From Acanthosepion esculentum (lineage: Eukaryota; Mollusca; Cephalopoda; Sepiida; Sepiidae), in NCBI GenBank assembly GCA_964036315.1, contig OZ038482.1, positions 9,376,304 through 9,440,303 of the forward strand: a stretch of DNA of 64,000 nucleotides, given 5' to 3'. Positions 32,531-43,379 of this stretch are shown piece by piece. The notes beneath the pieces were generated by a model. It saw nothing but the letters and a program-made list of their open reading frames with translations, did no database searches and was not told the origin of the DNA. Made by a program: the position numbers and the translations under genes. The stretch's first letter is position 1. Each line of letters opens with the position of its first letter.

Positions 32531-33334
32531 ATGAAATTATGGGGCCTCCTCAGACAAAGCCACCCACTAACTCGCCCGCACTCGTCTTGCCTATTTTTAC
32601 TCATGATATTTCCATAGCTTGAAGGAAACTTCTTTAAATAAACTAAAATAGCTATATTTTGTTGTCAATAAAACTATTCCTTTTTACTATTTATTGCAAA
32701 CCAAATTAGCAAATATTTCAACACAACCGTAGTAAAAAAAAAGATTTTATAACCAGCATCATAACAGTAATACAATTAAAATAAATATGAGTTTGTCATA
32801 TTCATATAATTTCAGTTTATGAAACTATTTATAGTTATAACATCTATAAAAATAAAATCATTGCTTTATAAAAGCTTGAGAGGTCCTAGGATGCAGCCTA
32901 TGCTAGTCTAAAGGTTAATCTGGCCCTGAAGTAAATAGTTGTGTTGTTAAATAATAGTTTCAGACTATTATTTTTTAGTGGCAGTGTATTTGGCTCATAC
33001 CTTCTGAGGCTGACCTTAAGGTCAGATGGCAGACAAAATAGGAATATCGATTATGATTGGCTGTGCCGAACGTTGAAATGTTAGAGAGATAGAAAATGTT
33101 TTCGGGGAGTTAAGTTTTACGCGTTGAAGAATGCAGACGTGTTAATTTCGTGTGTGGAAATTCCTCCCCAGTGGGGTGGGATAGCAAACCCACTGGCTAA
33201 TTAAAAAATGTACACGTCGACGTGTTTAATAAAATAGATAAGTTAAAAATCCCTTTTGTTGAAGTTTTCATTTTACCTCCAAACAAACCAACTAGTGGTC
33301 ACCCGGTCGGAAGATGACCGAGAGAGGAATACAA
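32531..33334. other. AT-rich stretch ending in an LTR/PBS-like junction
   Basis: 32640-32900 is AT-rich and featureless. At 33280-33310 the sequence CCAAACAAACCAACTAGTGG, then TCACCCGGTCGG, resembles an LTR end in CA, a short spacer and a tRNA primer-binding site starting TGG (complementary to a tRNA ending CCGACCGGGTGACCA). AATAAA at 33224 would suit an LTR. No partner LTR is present. Confidence 0.3.
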
Positions 33335-33545
33335 CATATGAGTGAATCAGGACCCTGGAGAACCCCCGCATTAATTTGGATGGAACTAGAAGTGTGGCCT
33401 TTCTATATAACTTTCATATCGTCGTCGTATCACCGTGTAGGGTTTTAGATAGAAAACTCCACTTTGCGAGCAGATAAGTAAGGTGGGTTAATGCCTGTAG
33501 TAGATACAACCGAGACAGATTAAGGCCCTTGCCACAGTTAGATAC
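33335..33545 (-). mobile_element. Probable LINE reverse transcriptase fragment
   Basis: Minus strand shows SARKVEFSI, then SSSIQINAGVLQGPDSL, near the QINAGVxQG motif that precedes the catalytic palm in Jockey/CR1-type enzymes. The rest is too decayed to read. The call is tentative. Confidence 0.4.
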
Positions 33546-34222
33546 CAGTCCGGTCTAGAGAAGAGATTAGAGCAATATGTGCTACAATAAACGTTCAGAC
33601 TCGCATCATGGGCAAGAAAAGCATCCATAGATGGTAGTTGACGACCTCCCTTCACCTTAACTCAAAGGTAGTAATCTTGTTGAGTGCAAACCTCATTAAC
33701 TGTAAATGCCATGTTTATGTTATGTTATATTGTTTCATTTAATAAAAATTAGTAAACGAATTTTAGCGCCCTTTTCATTTCGCTTTCGTACCTCGTATTT
33801 ATTCTTGTCTGAGAGCTCCTTGGCTTAGGGAGACGTTATAAAATAACGATCCAACAAATGTATTACTTTCGTATCACAGTCTTCAACAAGAGAGTAAATT
33901 TTCGTTCCCACATTCAAAGAATCTGGATTTTTTTCTCGAAAAACTTTGAAAGATTCTTTTTAACTTCTGACGTTACTGGAATGTTTTAGTGATCGAAAGA
34001 AAATCTGTAAATTTTTAATGGTGGAATAAATTCAAATGGCAATCTCGAAAAAATGTCCGTTTATTATTTTCTGGATATTACTAATCCTAATCCCCATAAA
34101 ACGAATCGCCAAAGAAAACTTGAAGGAAAATACATCGAATTTGTGCTCATTGATTATTGATGAATCATTGATTTTTTTTGTTTTTAGTTTTGTATTTTTC
34201 TGGAACAGAAACATGAATGAAC
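33546..34222. other. Unassigned stretch
   Basis: AT-rich. Overlapping frames on both strands across 34032-34364 are low-complexity Phe/Ile/Lys-rich and span the hairpin below, so I do not call a gene. Confidence 0.35.
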
Positions 34223-34270
34223 AGAAAAATAATCCGTGGAAATATGAATATTTCCACGGATTATTTTTCT
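34223..34270. repeat. Perfect 22-bp inverted repeat with 4-base loop
   Basis: The arm at 34223-34244 (containing AATAATCCGTGGAAATA) is exactly complementary in reverse to 34249-34270. The loop is TGAA at 34245-34248. Such a stem would be very stable as RNA or as a DNA cruciform. It lies in plain AT-rich DNA with no gene next to it. Confidence 0.95.
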
Positions 34271-34802
34271 TATTCCGATGAAATTGTTTAATAAACAAAA
34301 TTACAAAACATTTGTTTGCTTTTAAACAGGTACTTTTCTCTTTATACTTCATGCTTGGTGTCATTGTTTACAAAAACGTAATGTTTTTTTGTTTTTTTTA
34401 CTTCTATTCACATTGTTGTCTTTGTGTAATATTTTAACTGACATGGCCTTCAATCAGATTTGATCACATGAAATGGAATTACAAATTATTTTCAACGTGG
34501 GCACTTGAAAGAATTTCCCCGATATTATTTCAGGAGAGAATTCCCAGCTGGGAAGTTTTATACTTGCACGGTAGATATACGTTTGTGACACACGTGTTCA
34601 TATCAGAACGTTGCCAGCGTGGATAGGTGGTAGTGTGATTATTTTATTGGAAATTTTGCGAATAAAACCAACTGACTCAAGGGTTTAACATAAATTAGAT
34701 ATTTTTAATTTTTGTTTAGAGTGAAAAGTAAGTCCTTTGGTATTCGGCGTAGCAAAAGTTCGTTGATAGCAGTCTGGGAAATGACCGTTTTGATGTAAGA
34801 CC

Positions 34803-35246
34803 ATGGTAAGGATAGTAGCAATTTCCGAAATTAGGTCGATGTTAATCTGCTGTGTTTATTCGGCTCTGAAGAGGGCGGAAATGATAGTAGCAGATGACCG
34901 TTTGACTGCTTCTTTACGCGTCACGCATGGCTGCGTTCTTTTGTTCCGTCTTCTCCTGCTCCCATCTTTTTGTCAGGGGTGTCAGGTTTTTATCCTTTTT
35001 GACCAGGCTCGAGAATTCGGCGCGAATATTAAAAGCCACTTTGTGTCAATTTTTTTGACTGGCCAAATTATATTATTTTCCAGCGTTCCTTTCTTTCTCA
35101 TTTTTTATAACGGGAGTTATGTGTGGAGACTCCCTGATTTGAAGTATTTTCAGTCACCAATAAGTAAGTTCAGTTCCTGCAAACTTCCGGTGTTTTTAGT
35201 CTTTTCTTCTTCTTCCTCTTTTTATTTGATGGTTGCCTTCTCGTAG
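34803..35246 (+). CDS. Unrecognised 147-codon ORF
   Basis: One of the longest frames in the window that contains no recognised mobile-element motif or repeat tract. It starts ATG GTA AGG and ends at TAG 35246. The N-terminal 60 residues are mixed (MVRIVAISEIRSMLICCVYS). The rest is strongly hydrophobic and Ser/Phe-rich (FILFDQAREFGANIK, then IILFSSVPFFLIFYN, then VFSSSSSFYLMVAFS), with two or three possible membrane segments. The T-rich DNA of the second half can generate such a pattern by chance. The start overlaps a splice-donor-like ATGGTAAGGAT, so the ATG could instead be an exon end. No family recognised. Confidence 0.25.
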   Translation: MVRIVAISEIRSMLICCVYSALKRAEMIVADDRLTASLRVTHGCVLLFRLLLLPSFCQGCQVFILFDQAREFGANIKSHFVSIFLTGQIILFSSVPFFLIFYNGSYVWRLPDLKYFQSPISKFSSCKLPVFLVFSSSSSFYLMVAFS

Positions 35247-35289
35247 GTTGAAAGAATTATATAGAGAGAAGTATATAGAGAGTTTAGAG

Positions 35290-35295
35290 AGAGAA

Positions 35296-35332
<37 letters not shown>
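35290..35332. repeat. (GA)n microsatellite
   Basis: About 20 GA units after a GAGAGA-degenerate lead-in from 35265. Confidence 0.95.
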
Positions 35333-35335
<3 letters not shown>

Positions 35336-35770
35336 GTTTTAAAAGAAAGTGCGGCTGCTTTTTATTTTAATTTGATTTTTTTAAAATTTTTTGTTTATAT
35401 ATTTTATTTTTATCAGGACTCACTACACATTCAATAAAATTAGTTCCACTTATTGTCGGTCTTACAATTTGCATAAAAAGTCAGACAATAAAACTGTTTT
35501 AAATCAGGGAACTCTAATTGCCTGATTCAATAAAAATGAGGTAATTAGTAAAAACACAAAACATTGACGGTTACTAGATACGATACACGCCTGAGGAAAG
35601 ACGAAGAGTCCACTATCCGTAACATTGACCAAAGTAAGATGTTTGCCCAAATAATCTATCGATTCATAAACTGAATTCAGTGCCACAAAAAACAAAAAAT
35701 AAAAAAACAAAACAAAACTGAATAAATTTTAAATAATTCAGTCCATTTTCTAAAAACTGTAAAAACAAAA

Positions 35771-35914
35771 ATGGTCGATATCAAGAATGTCTCCAAGAAG
35801 ACAAAGTATTCTTCATGTCATGAAAGTTTACAAAGGAAAATCTTTGAAGATGACAACATAATGGTTGCCAAAGAACGAACACAGGAATTGCTCGAAAGTT
35901 TCAAAACTGTCTGA
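35771..35914 (+). CDS. Short ORF, 47 codons, unrecognised
   Basis: ATG at 35771 to TGA at 35914. The composition is strikingly soluble and coding-like for this AT-rich region (MVDIKNVSKKTKYSSCHESL, then a Lys/Glu-rich second half ending LLESFKTV). No domain is known to me. It might be an exon-like relic of a transposase or a chance frame. The AAAACAAAA before ATG gives a favourable A at -3. Confidence 0.2.
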   Translation: MVDIKNVSKKTKYSSCHESLQRKIFEDDNIMVAKERTQELLESFKTV

Positions 35915-36067
35915 CCATGAAGTAATTATATTTGGCAATCTGTTTTCCTTTAAAGAACCAGAAAACTCTAATGCCACATTATCATTTTGTGTATTGAGCA
36001 GATATTATATTTATATATATATGTAGGGAGGTGGAATATTTATAGATAGAGCCATTGTGGCTATAGA

Positions 36068-36194
36068 AATCAACACTGCATGATGACTGAAGTGATCTTC
36101 AAACGATGTGATACAAACGATATTCATACCGTGTGAGACATTGTCGGAAGATCCCTTCAGGCGTGAAACTGACACTTTCCATGCAGTGTTGATT
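36068..36194. repeat. Inverted repeat with 15-bp perfect ends
   Basis: AATCAACACTGCATG at 36068-36082 is mirrored by CATGCAGTGTTGATT at 36180-36194, 97 bases apart. Size and layout suit a small MITE-like element of 127 bp. Left flank is TATAG and right flank is CTTAT, with no clear target-site duplication. Confidence 0.7.
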
Positions 36195-36239
36195 CTTATT
36201 TCCGCATATATCTATCTATGCGGCATCCTGTTCTGCTAT

Positions 36240-36565
36240 GCATGTACACAAGCTTGTTAGGTTAATTACTGTTCCCGAACGTCCCTCTTACCTTCAATAT
36301 GTCATGTGCCTTTCAGATTTTCTGACCCTTCTTTCCTCATGATATGTCATAGAAATTTCAAGTATTTATGATTCTAAGTATATATGTCCGTTTTGTTTCA
36401 ATTTTCCTTAAAATTTCCTCGTTGTGCATATCTTCCGTTAATGATATTCTCAGAATCGGCCCAAAACGCTATCGATGCTTTTGTACCTTCTCGGAAATAC
36501 CAGGTGAAACCACAATGTTCTCCTTGATTCAGACCTGCCAGTTCAGCCGCTATGGTTCACAGGAA
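36240..36565 (-). mobile_element. LINE C-terminal tail fragment
   Basis: With frameshifts the minus strand gives RRYKSIDSVLGRF, then GKLKQNGHIYLES, then MTYHEERRVRKSERHMTY. This aligns with RRMLRIP...KIETKRTYI...HIMRKEG of the copies at 50.17 and 61.27 kb. It is decayed. Confidence 0.5.
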
Positions 36566-38350
36566 TCACTTTCCTCGAGTGTACCACAGTAATAGTTCCG
36601 ATTACAATAAGCACCGTTTTGTGCCCACTCGTTATAATTGTAAACGTCTCCTCAAAGTGGCTAAGTCTTTGTTCGCTGACAGAATAAGGCAAGTTGGGTT
36701 TTTGTGACGACTGGTGGCTCTGTGATAGTGTTAAATAAGAGTAAATTTTCAATCTCCTCACTCTCTTCACCCAATTTGAGGTGTTAAAATCTTTTGCTGA
36801 TAAAGCAAAATGTTTTGCTAGTAAATTCTCTTCAAATTCTATTCTTAACTTTCCACTTAAAACTGGTGTATGGTACACACATAACCCCGTCCATAATTTC
36901 TGCTATCATTTCTAAACTTTTCCCCACAAAAGCACGTGGACTTGATGGTATCCTGCAATGTTCCTTAAGAAATGTGCTCTTGAACTAGCTCATGCTCGCT
37001 CTAAACTCTCCAATAAATGGCTTGTTACTTGTTGGAAATTCCCTTCTGTGAACCGTCTGTGAACCGTCTGATCATTCTAACTATCGGCCCATTAGCCGTC
37101 AACTTTTTTGGCAAAGTTACTAGAGTCTCTAATCAACTCTGAGTTGGTTAAGCATCTCATCTCTTAGAGTCTTCTTTTAGACAAGCAATATAGCATTCGC
37201 TGCTCTAGATCGATATGTTAACGGTTATTGCTGAAAGAGTCTGTCAAGCTTTAGATAAGATTGGTGAAGCTTCAGCTGTTGCTTTGGATATCTCGAAGGC
37301 GTTTGACAGGGTTTGACATGTTGGTCTCCTTCACAAGTTGAAAGTTTACGGTATTTCTGAACGAATTTTTGATTTACTTTAATTTTTCTTATTAATTAAA
37401 TGAAGGTATTCTTGAACGGCCACTCTTCTAGATCGTTTTGCTTTAATGCGGGTGTTCCACACGGCTCTATCCTTGGACCTACGTTGTTCCTAATTTTAAC
37501 CAACGACCAACGTCACTATTTATCAAGTCGGCATCTATGCTGATGATACAACTATTTACTCCTGTCTTAATGATAAGTATGATCGATTCGATAAGGTCAA
37601 ATTGGCTGTTGATCTAAAAACAGTACCTACAATCTGCTGCTAACTAGGACAAGATGGCTTGTTAATTTCAACGCCTACAAAATGAAACCGTTCTTTATTA
37701 ATTGACTTAAAGAACCATTTATGGTTTCCATTTGCATGACTGATGCAAACCTCCAGGAAAGTGACTCACTGCGTCTTCTTGGGCTAACGTTTTCCGCTGA
37801 TATGAAAAAGATTGGATCAGTTGCTAAGTTTACTGATATTATTTTCTCGCCGCCGTAACGTAGATTTATTGTACATTTCTATAAATATTTCTATGGTAAT
37901 TGTTCTGAAGAGCTTTCCTCTTTGATAACGAGATACGAATTTAAGCGCAGTACTAGACTGCTAGCGACGTTTCACTATTTTACGGTTGAAATGGCTAGAT
38001 ATAACCGTAAGTTCTATGCTAACAGTTTCTTCTTGCTTTCCGGTCCACTTTGATTTCAAAAATTTAAATTCAACATCAATCGTTATATTCTGTCTTCTTA
38101 ATTATTATTCTTTTATTGCCCTCTCTCATTAATAATAGTTTTTGTCATATTCTCTATCATTCAGTAACCCATCGCATCCTAGTGGCTTTATTGCCTTTGA
38201 TCTTCAAAAATTGAAATGCAATATCAATCGTTATCTTCTGTCTTGTTAATTCTTGTTCTTTTATTGTTCTCGCTCATTAATAATGTTTTCATTTTCCTCA
38301 TATTCTTTTAAACTCGGTAACCTCTTGCGTTTTAGTGGCTTTATTGCCTT
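36540..38350 (+). pseudogene. Jockey-type LINE ORF2 relic, endonuclease-RT linker to 3' end
   Basis: The plus strand, with many frameshifts and stops, gives MVHRNHFPRVYHSNSSDYNK, LLKVAKSLFADRIRQVGF, ADKAKCFASKFSSNS, LKKCALELAHALSKLSNKWL, and NSELVKHLIS. Then follow EASAVALDISK (AFDR), YADDTTIYSCLNDKYDRFDK, SDSLRLLGLTFSADMK, and finally HFYKYFYGNCSEELSSL and HYFTVEMARYNRKFYANSF. This order matches a Jockey-type reverse-transcriptase protein from just after the endonuclease to the C-terminus. The catalytic ADD is still readable near 37540. The 3' UTR follows to 38350. The longest of the Jockey-type relics here; non-functional. Confidence 0.85.
38048..38350 (+). repeat. Tandem duplication of the LINE 3' end (about 150 bp x 2)
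   Basis: The terminal coding and UTR segment from TTTGATTTCAAAAATTTAAA to TAGTGGCTTTATTGCC (38049-38197) is followed directly by a second version (TTTGATCTTCAAAAATTGAA to TAGTGGCTTTATTGCC, 38198-38350). The second version is nearer to the consensus of the 11.6- and 63.7-kb copies in places. Confidence 0.85.
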
Positions 38351-38711
38351 GAAATAATAAAAATATATTTCTGTAGAACAACATTTCTATTGTCTCAAGT
38401 GTAAAGGAAAGTGGCAAGCGTTCACTGCCATATTGGAGGATTTATATGACATAGCAATACGACAGTCTTTGTTTTTGGTTCTAACCATATTTTCCTCTTT
38501 TTTTAAAAATATTTTATTTAGCGTTAAAATTAAAAAAAAATAATCAGCATAAAATTTCACTATGCAGTCACAATATTCACATTTCCATGTCATATTTTTC
38601 CATCATCTGTTTAAAAAAAATTCCAGAGATTTAATTTTCTGTATTTGATGATTCTAAGTCCTTTAATGAGAGTGACATGCTAGAAAGGAATTTCCTATTT
38701 GTGTTTCCTCA
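38351..38711. other. Unassigned stretch
   Basis: AT-rich. The 68-codon minus frame 38387-38593 has no recognisable pattern. Confidence 0.35.
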
Positions 38712-39165
38712 ATATGGGTGTTATTATATCCATGATGTAATAACACCTTAATACATGGACGGAACAGGACAGTTGAAAGAAAAGGAATGATAAACATACT
38801 TTGTTATTATATCCATGATATAATAACACCTTAATACATGGACGTAACAGGACAGTTGAAAGAAAAGGAATGATAAACATACTTTGTTATTATATCCATG
38901 ATATAATAACACCTTAATACATGGACGTAACAGGACAGTTGAAAGAAAAGGAATGATAAACATACTTTGTTATTATATCCATGATATAATAACACCTTAA
39001 TACATGGACGGAACAGGACAGTTGAAAGAAAAGGAATCATAAACATACTTCGTTATTATATTATGGATATAATAACACCTTAATATATGGACGGAACAGA
39101 ATAGCTGAAAGAAAAAGAATGATAAATATACTTTGTTACTATATCCATGATATAATAACACCTAT
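38712..39165. repeat. 83-bp tandem repeat, about 5.5 copies
   Basis: Period 83. The unit contains TTATTATATCCATGATATAA, then ATACATGGACGGAACAGGAC and AGTTGAAAGAAAAGGAATG. The middle copies are almost identical and the outer ones more diverged. On the minus strand it creates nested repetitive frames, which are not genes. A single unit is present at 5.39-5.50 kb in the related dispersed repeat. Confidence 0.95.
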
Positions 39166-39770
39166 ACAAACATATCTTGTTCTCCAAGAGTTCTTTATAT
39201 TTCTGAGTCATACCCAAAATTATATATAAATATTTACATTTGTCCCACAGAAAACCTCACGTATACAACAACAAGCAATGTGAAAGATTAGCAAAGAGAG
39301 AGACAGAGGGTCTTACTTGTAATAACTCCCAACGGGAATTCCAGTTGTCGGAGCATTCTTCTATGTTTCTGAAGAAGCCATATTCATATTTTCTGACAGG
39401 AAACCTAGCGGCCCGGATTTATCTTCTATTTCTCTGGTGAGAAGATATTTACCAAAGGGAAAACAGTGAATTATGGGTAACATGAAGACGGCCTGCCGGA
39501 GATAGTTTCTATATTTTTTCTAGTGAGGGTATTACAGCGCTCAAACGGCAGTAAGGTCTTTTATGCAGTCCCATGGCAGGTCACTTGGGTGGTCAAATTT
39601 AACATTTGCCCTTGCTAAAAGAGTAAACTGCTTGTGTTGACTTCAGGCGGATAACTAAATGACTGACCGCTTTCTTCAGTATAAACTGATGTCACTAAGC
39701 GGTCGTTACGTGATCCATGTGACTTCATCTCAACCAAAGGGAGATAATTTGGTATAAACTTCTGAAACCT
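39166..39770. repeat. Dispersed repeat, copy 2 (partner of 5.4-6.0 kb)
   Basis: After the 83-bp array the sequence follows the same order as the 5.5-6.0 kb copy: TTCTCCAAGAGTTCTTTATA, TTCTATGTTTCTGAAGAAGCC (in parts), and GTGATCCATGTGACTTCATC with AACCAAAGGGAGATAATTT. Divergence is high. The 66-codon frame at 39240-39440 is not shared. Confidence 0.5.
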
Positions 39771-41440
39771 AACGTTTAAAATGAATTTTTAAAAATCAAA
39801 AAGTATTCTTGAAGATTTAATTTTAGCTTTATTTGAAAGCTAAATGATTAAATTTACTATTTCCTGTAAGCAAAATACTCTGGTGTATTTTAAATAGAAA
39901 TTATATAGATTGCAATGTCAATTATTTGATCGCTTTCACAAAATCCATTACAAACGGCCATTTTCCACGTTTTACGACATTTGTAAACAAAATTTAATTA
40001 TCGGCTTTGAAAATCTTCGAAAAGTAAAATATGTATTTGTGACACGTTATTTGAGGAAAATTAGCAAATTTAAAGTTAAATTAATCTGATTTGAAATAAA
40101 TATTACTTATAGCATAAAAAACGTAGTATAGAAGCATTTTTAACAACAGGTCATGTTTTTTTCTGAGGTATTGATTGATGTAATTGACGGGTTAAGGTGT
40201 TGACACCTAAGTATGGATGAACAGAATTGACAGAAATTTATGAAATGTTAGTGAACGCATTTTTTGGTTTTTAACTACCTAGTAATTTTTACAAATTAAC
40301 ATAATATTTTAAGCAATTATCTAATATTTTATTGACTTTTAGTTACTACAGCGTTATAAACTTACGTTTGAAGATGACCTGCACTAAAATAAATACATAA
40401 AATAAAAATATTTAGTGAAATAGAAATTAAAAAGTAACTTAATTTAAAGTTTTCAAACTTTGAAGATATAATGTGCATAGCCTGTTGAGACGTAAACACG
40501 AAATGAATAAAGAAGTGCAGACAAGCGAATTTCTCAGTAAAGTTAGGAAAACTCTTACAAAACCTGTCCTTTTAATAATAATGTCATGTATAGACTACCA
40601 TACATAGAAAAATGGAAACGTTTAAACTAAAATAAATTAAAAATTATTTAAAAAATCCTTGTGCAAAACGACATATTAAGCTCTTTAATTTTTGATTCGT
40701 AAATTTAATTTCCACTTAATTACGATATCACCTAAAAGAAAGGAAGTAATGAAGAATTTTAAACGATTTTTAAATTATTATAAATTATTATAATTAAAAT
40801 TTAAAAAATGAAAACAATTCTTGTAAAAATTCATTATTCATCGAGAAACATTTTTCTTAAGACAATACTGTCCTTAATAAGTCATATTTATAAAAGTAAT
40901 TAAAAGCTTCTAATGTCATAGTTTTATTACATTTTAGTTGACCATTCGGAGTAGATTTTCGGAAAAAAATCGTGGATTTACATTCTCCGCCGTCTTTTAA
41001 CTAATAAAAAAATTTGGAAAGGAAATTTAATTTTTCTAAATTTAATGAAATTAAGTAAGGGGTGGGGGGAGGGTAACATATGTAAAAAAAAAATTACCAA
41101 GATTTTCTAAAATAAAAATTTAAAAAATAATTGCATTTATTTGTGAATAAGTCCTGAAATTTTCATTAAAACCTGACAATAATTTCCAAACCAATTTGTC
41201 TTTCAATGGAAAAAAGCGCAAAACCAGTAATCGTAATTATATTTCGTCTCGCTATCATGTAAAAAAAAACAAGATTTTTAACCAAAATTTTGAATGTGCT
41301 AGAAAGGATTAAAATTTTTTGAAAAAAATAATTAAAAAATACTTTGTTTTTTTCTCTCTTAATAATAACATAAACTTTTTAACGATAAAACTTTGTTTTT
41401 ATTAAGTTTGGGGCCTTTTCCCATCATGCTATTATAGCGT
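39771..41440. other. AT-rich spacer, no gene seen
   Basis: About 1.7 kb of extremely AT-rich DNA with homopolymer runs. Six-frame reading shows no open frame of interest and no element. A GGGGTGGGGGGAGGG tract at 41059-41074 is the only G-rich point and could form a G-quadruplex on the plus strand. Confidence 0.5.
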
Positions 41441-41479
41441 TTGCTATGTTTTTCACACCCGCATACACTCCAAGTCATT

Positions 41480-41722
41480 TTATTCGCCTGCGATTGGCTA
41501 ATAAATTACTACTACCTTTGTATAGGACAATTTAGCCATCGCAGTCGTTCCTTTGAATCTTTTGGTTCTGAGCATACTTACCTATTCTGTTTAGTACGTG
41601 TGTAGTGATTGGTTAATTTTTAACCAATCACATATTTTTAATGTAAGATCAAGTTTTTCCGCGGTTCCGTGGGAGCCTACCTCTTTTCCTTAAATAGGGC
41701 GACTTTTCGCAAGTCGTCAGTA
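41480..41722 (+). promoter_or_regulatory. Core-promoter-like block (CCAAT dyad, TATA, Inr)
   Basis: GATTGG (inverted CCAAT) occurs at 41493 and again in a perfect dyad: GTGATTGGTTAA at 41605-41616 mirrored by TTAACCAATCAC at 41620-41631. A TATA-like CCTTAAATAGGG lies at 41688-41699. The initiator-like TCAGT at 41717-41721 puts the A 29 bases after the first T of TTAAATAG, the canonical spacing. This promoter points at the Ty3/gypsy element downstream and is probably part of its 5' LTR or leader. CCAAT followed by TCAGT also occurs in the two LTR-like segments at 46.2 and 47.3 kb. Confidence 0.6.
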
Positions 41723-42640
41723 TGGTCAGAAAGATCCAGTAAGATATCAGCCGTCAACACAAATTCACGATATTGCTCATCACACTCTAACGCACACACA
41801 GACACAAGAATTTCGTAACTACAAACTTACATTTTCTTTCTGTAACTTTCGCCAGGCACAATCAATCAGAACTTTGTTGATTCAAACCAGTTTATTCACA
41901 ACACATTTCAAGCAATTGTATTCTTGGTGTTATTCATTCTTCACATGCAAACTTTGTTCTAACATTTATTTCGGAACATTTATCTCACAAGAGAGCTTTC
42001 TTCAAACGGTTGAGTACAATCAATCTACAATCAAAGGGAAAGAACTTTCTTCACTTTAATCTACATTGTGAATACGATTTTATTTCATGCTTTGTTGTTG
42101 TATTTTATTCAATATATATTTGTTGGTTAACAAATTGGAGTTGTTGTTATTATTTCTTGAATCCTGTACGTGGAAGAATCGTTAATATAAATAATAGTAG
42201 AACCTATATATTTGGTCTACCCGCTATATTTAGTGAATCGACCCGACGCTATATTTGGTACGTACGCTACACTATGCTGTATTTTTCAGCGAGCAAGTGG
42301 AGGTACCAATTTTATGTTTTTGAATACTTCTCTGTATAGTGGCTGTAACACATTATGACTTTGGTAAGTTGCACACCATTTCAAACTCAGTGTTCATGAC
42401 ATGTATCTTCGAGAATTTCAAAATCATGTGTTGTCTTGAAGAAGGTTCTAGGACTGTTGGACCTTTGACTGTTCTTTCTCAGATTGACTGGTATTCTGTG
42501 CATATATCTTTAGCCGGAAAGTATTAATGACACGGAATATGGTGTCTGCAGAGATGTTTTCTCGAGAGAAATTGAATTCCTTTGCACTGGCATAGTCATA
42601 ATTCGACGCCTAGAAGTACTTTTCGACACAATAGATCTTC
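41723..42640 (+). mobile_element. Gypsy leader / lost gag region
   Basis: This lies between the promoter block and the first readable pol/gag sequence. Short frames (41874-42059, 42010-42339, 42339-42527) are AT-rich and carry no gag signature. The order promoter, this segment, zinc-knuckle trace, protease implies that most of gag has been deleted or decayed beyond recognition. Confidence 0.45.
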
Positions 42641-43360
42641 GTCACGCCACTCCAGAAACCGCCATACTACCTTATGCTGGTACCACATTGCTAGACATTG
42701 CCGGCAGCCATGTTCGTTCAACAGTGCCTCGATGACTACTCAAACGGGAAAATGACAGCCTGGTACCCATTAAAGACGTTGGATACCAAGAACACCGCCT
42801 CAAATCGTCTTTTCTATATTCAAGATTCAAACAGTCATCTCAACTTCTTAATAGACACTGGAGTTCAGGTTAGTGTCATCCCTCGGACCAGTGTGAAATC
42901 TACATAGTTAGAAGAGTCTACGTTAAAATTACAAGCTGCTAACGGGACATCAATCAAAACTGATGGTGAGAAGTTCCTCAAACTTAACATAGGATTGAGA
43001 CGCGAATTCTCTTGGACATTTCTCATAGCTGACGTTGACATACCAATATTAGACGCGAATTTTCTCGCCCATTATAACCTCTCGGTGGAATTAGCATCTC
43101 GCACGGTTACAGACTCAGTTACTAAACTCAAGAAGTATGGAATTAGAACTTCCAAGTTCACGATGGGTTTAACCACACTCATTCCAAAAATCAATGGAAG
43201 TGAAAAGCTTCTACACAAATATAAGTCCTTACTGACACCGTCAACGTTAGCGGAACCTATTAAACATAATACAACGCACTGTATCAACACAAACGGTTCA
43301 CCTGTTCATACACCACCACGGAGATTGCACCCTGACAAGTTACGTTAAACTACACCCAGC
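42641..43360 (+). pseudogene. pol: Ty3/gypsy gag zinc-knuckle trace and aspartic protease
   Basis: Just before the protease the frame TTLCWYHIARHCRQPCSF (42650-42712) looks like the C-terminal zinc-knuckle segment of gag (CWYH...C...PC) with part of its middle deleted. The protease follows in another frame. It reads HLNFLIDTGVQVSVIP (catalytic DTG; family DTGA/S), a stop at 42905-42907, then in frame again QAANGTSIKT and DVDIPILDANFLAHYNLSVE, the typical end of a gypsy protease domain. Here a retropepsin would cut the polyprotein. The in-frame stop and the missing gag make this copy non-functional. Reading frames are 42698-42907 and 42995-43348. Confidence 0.85.
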
Positions 43361-43379
43361 TAAAGAGGAATTCGAAAAT

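Noticed and set aside
38695..39046. Three nested 61-71 codon minus frames with repeated MFIIPFLSTVL
   Set aside because: They are register shifts of the 83-bp tandem array and the unit is non-coding in the single-copy relative at 5.4 kb.
41059..41074. Polypurine tract of an LTR element
   Set aside because: G-rich, but it is not followed by an LTR-like start, and it lies upstream of the promoter block and not after pol.
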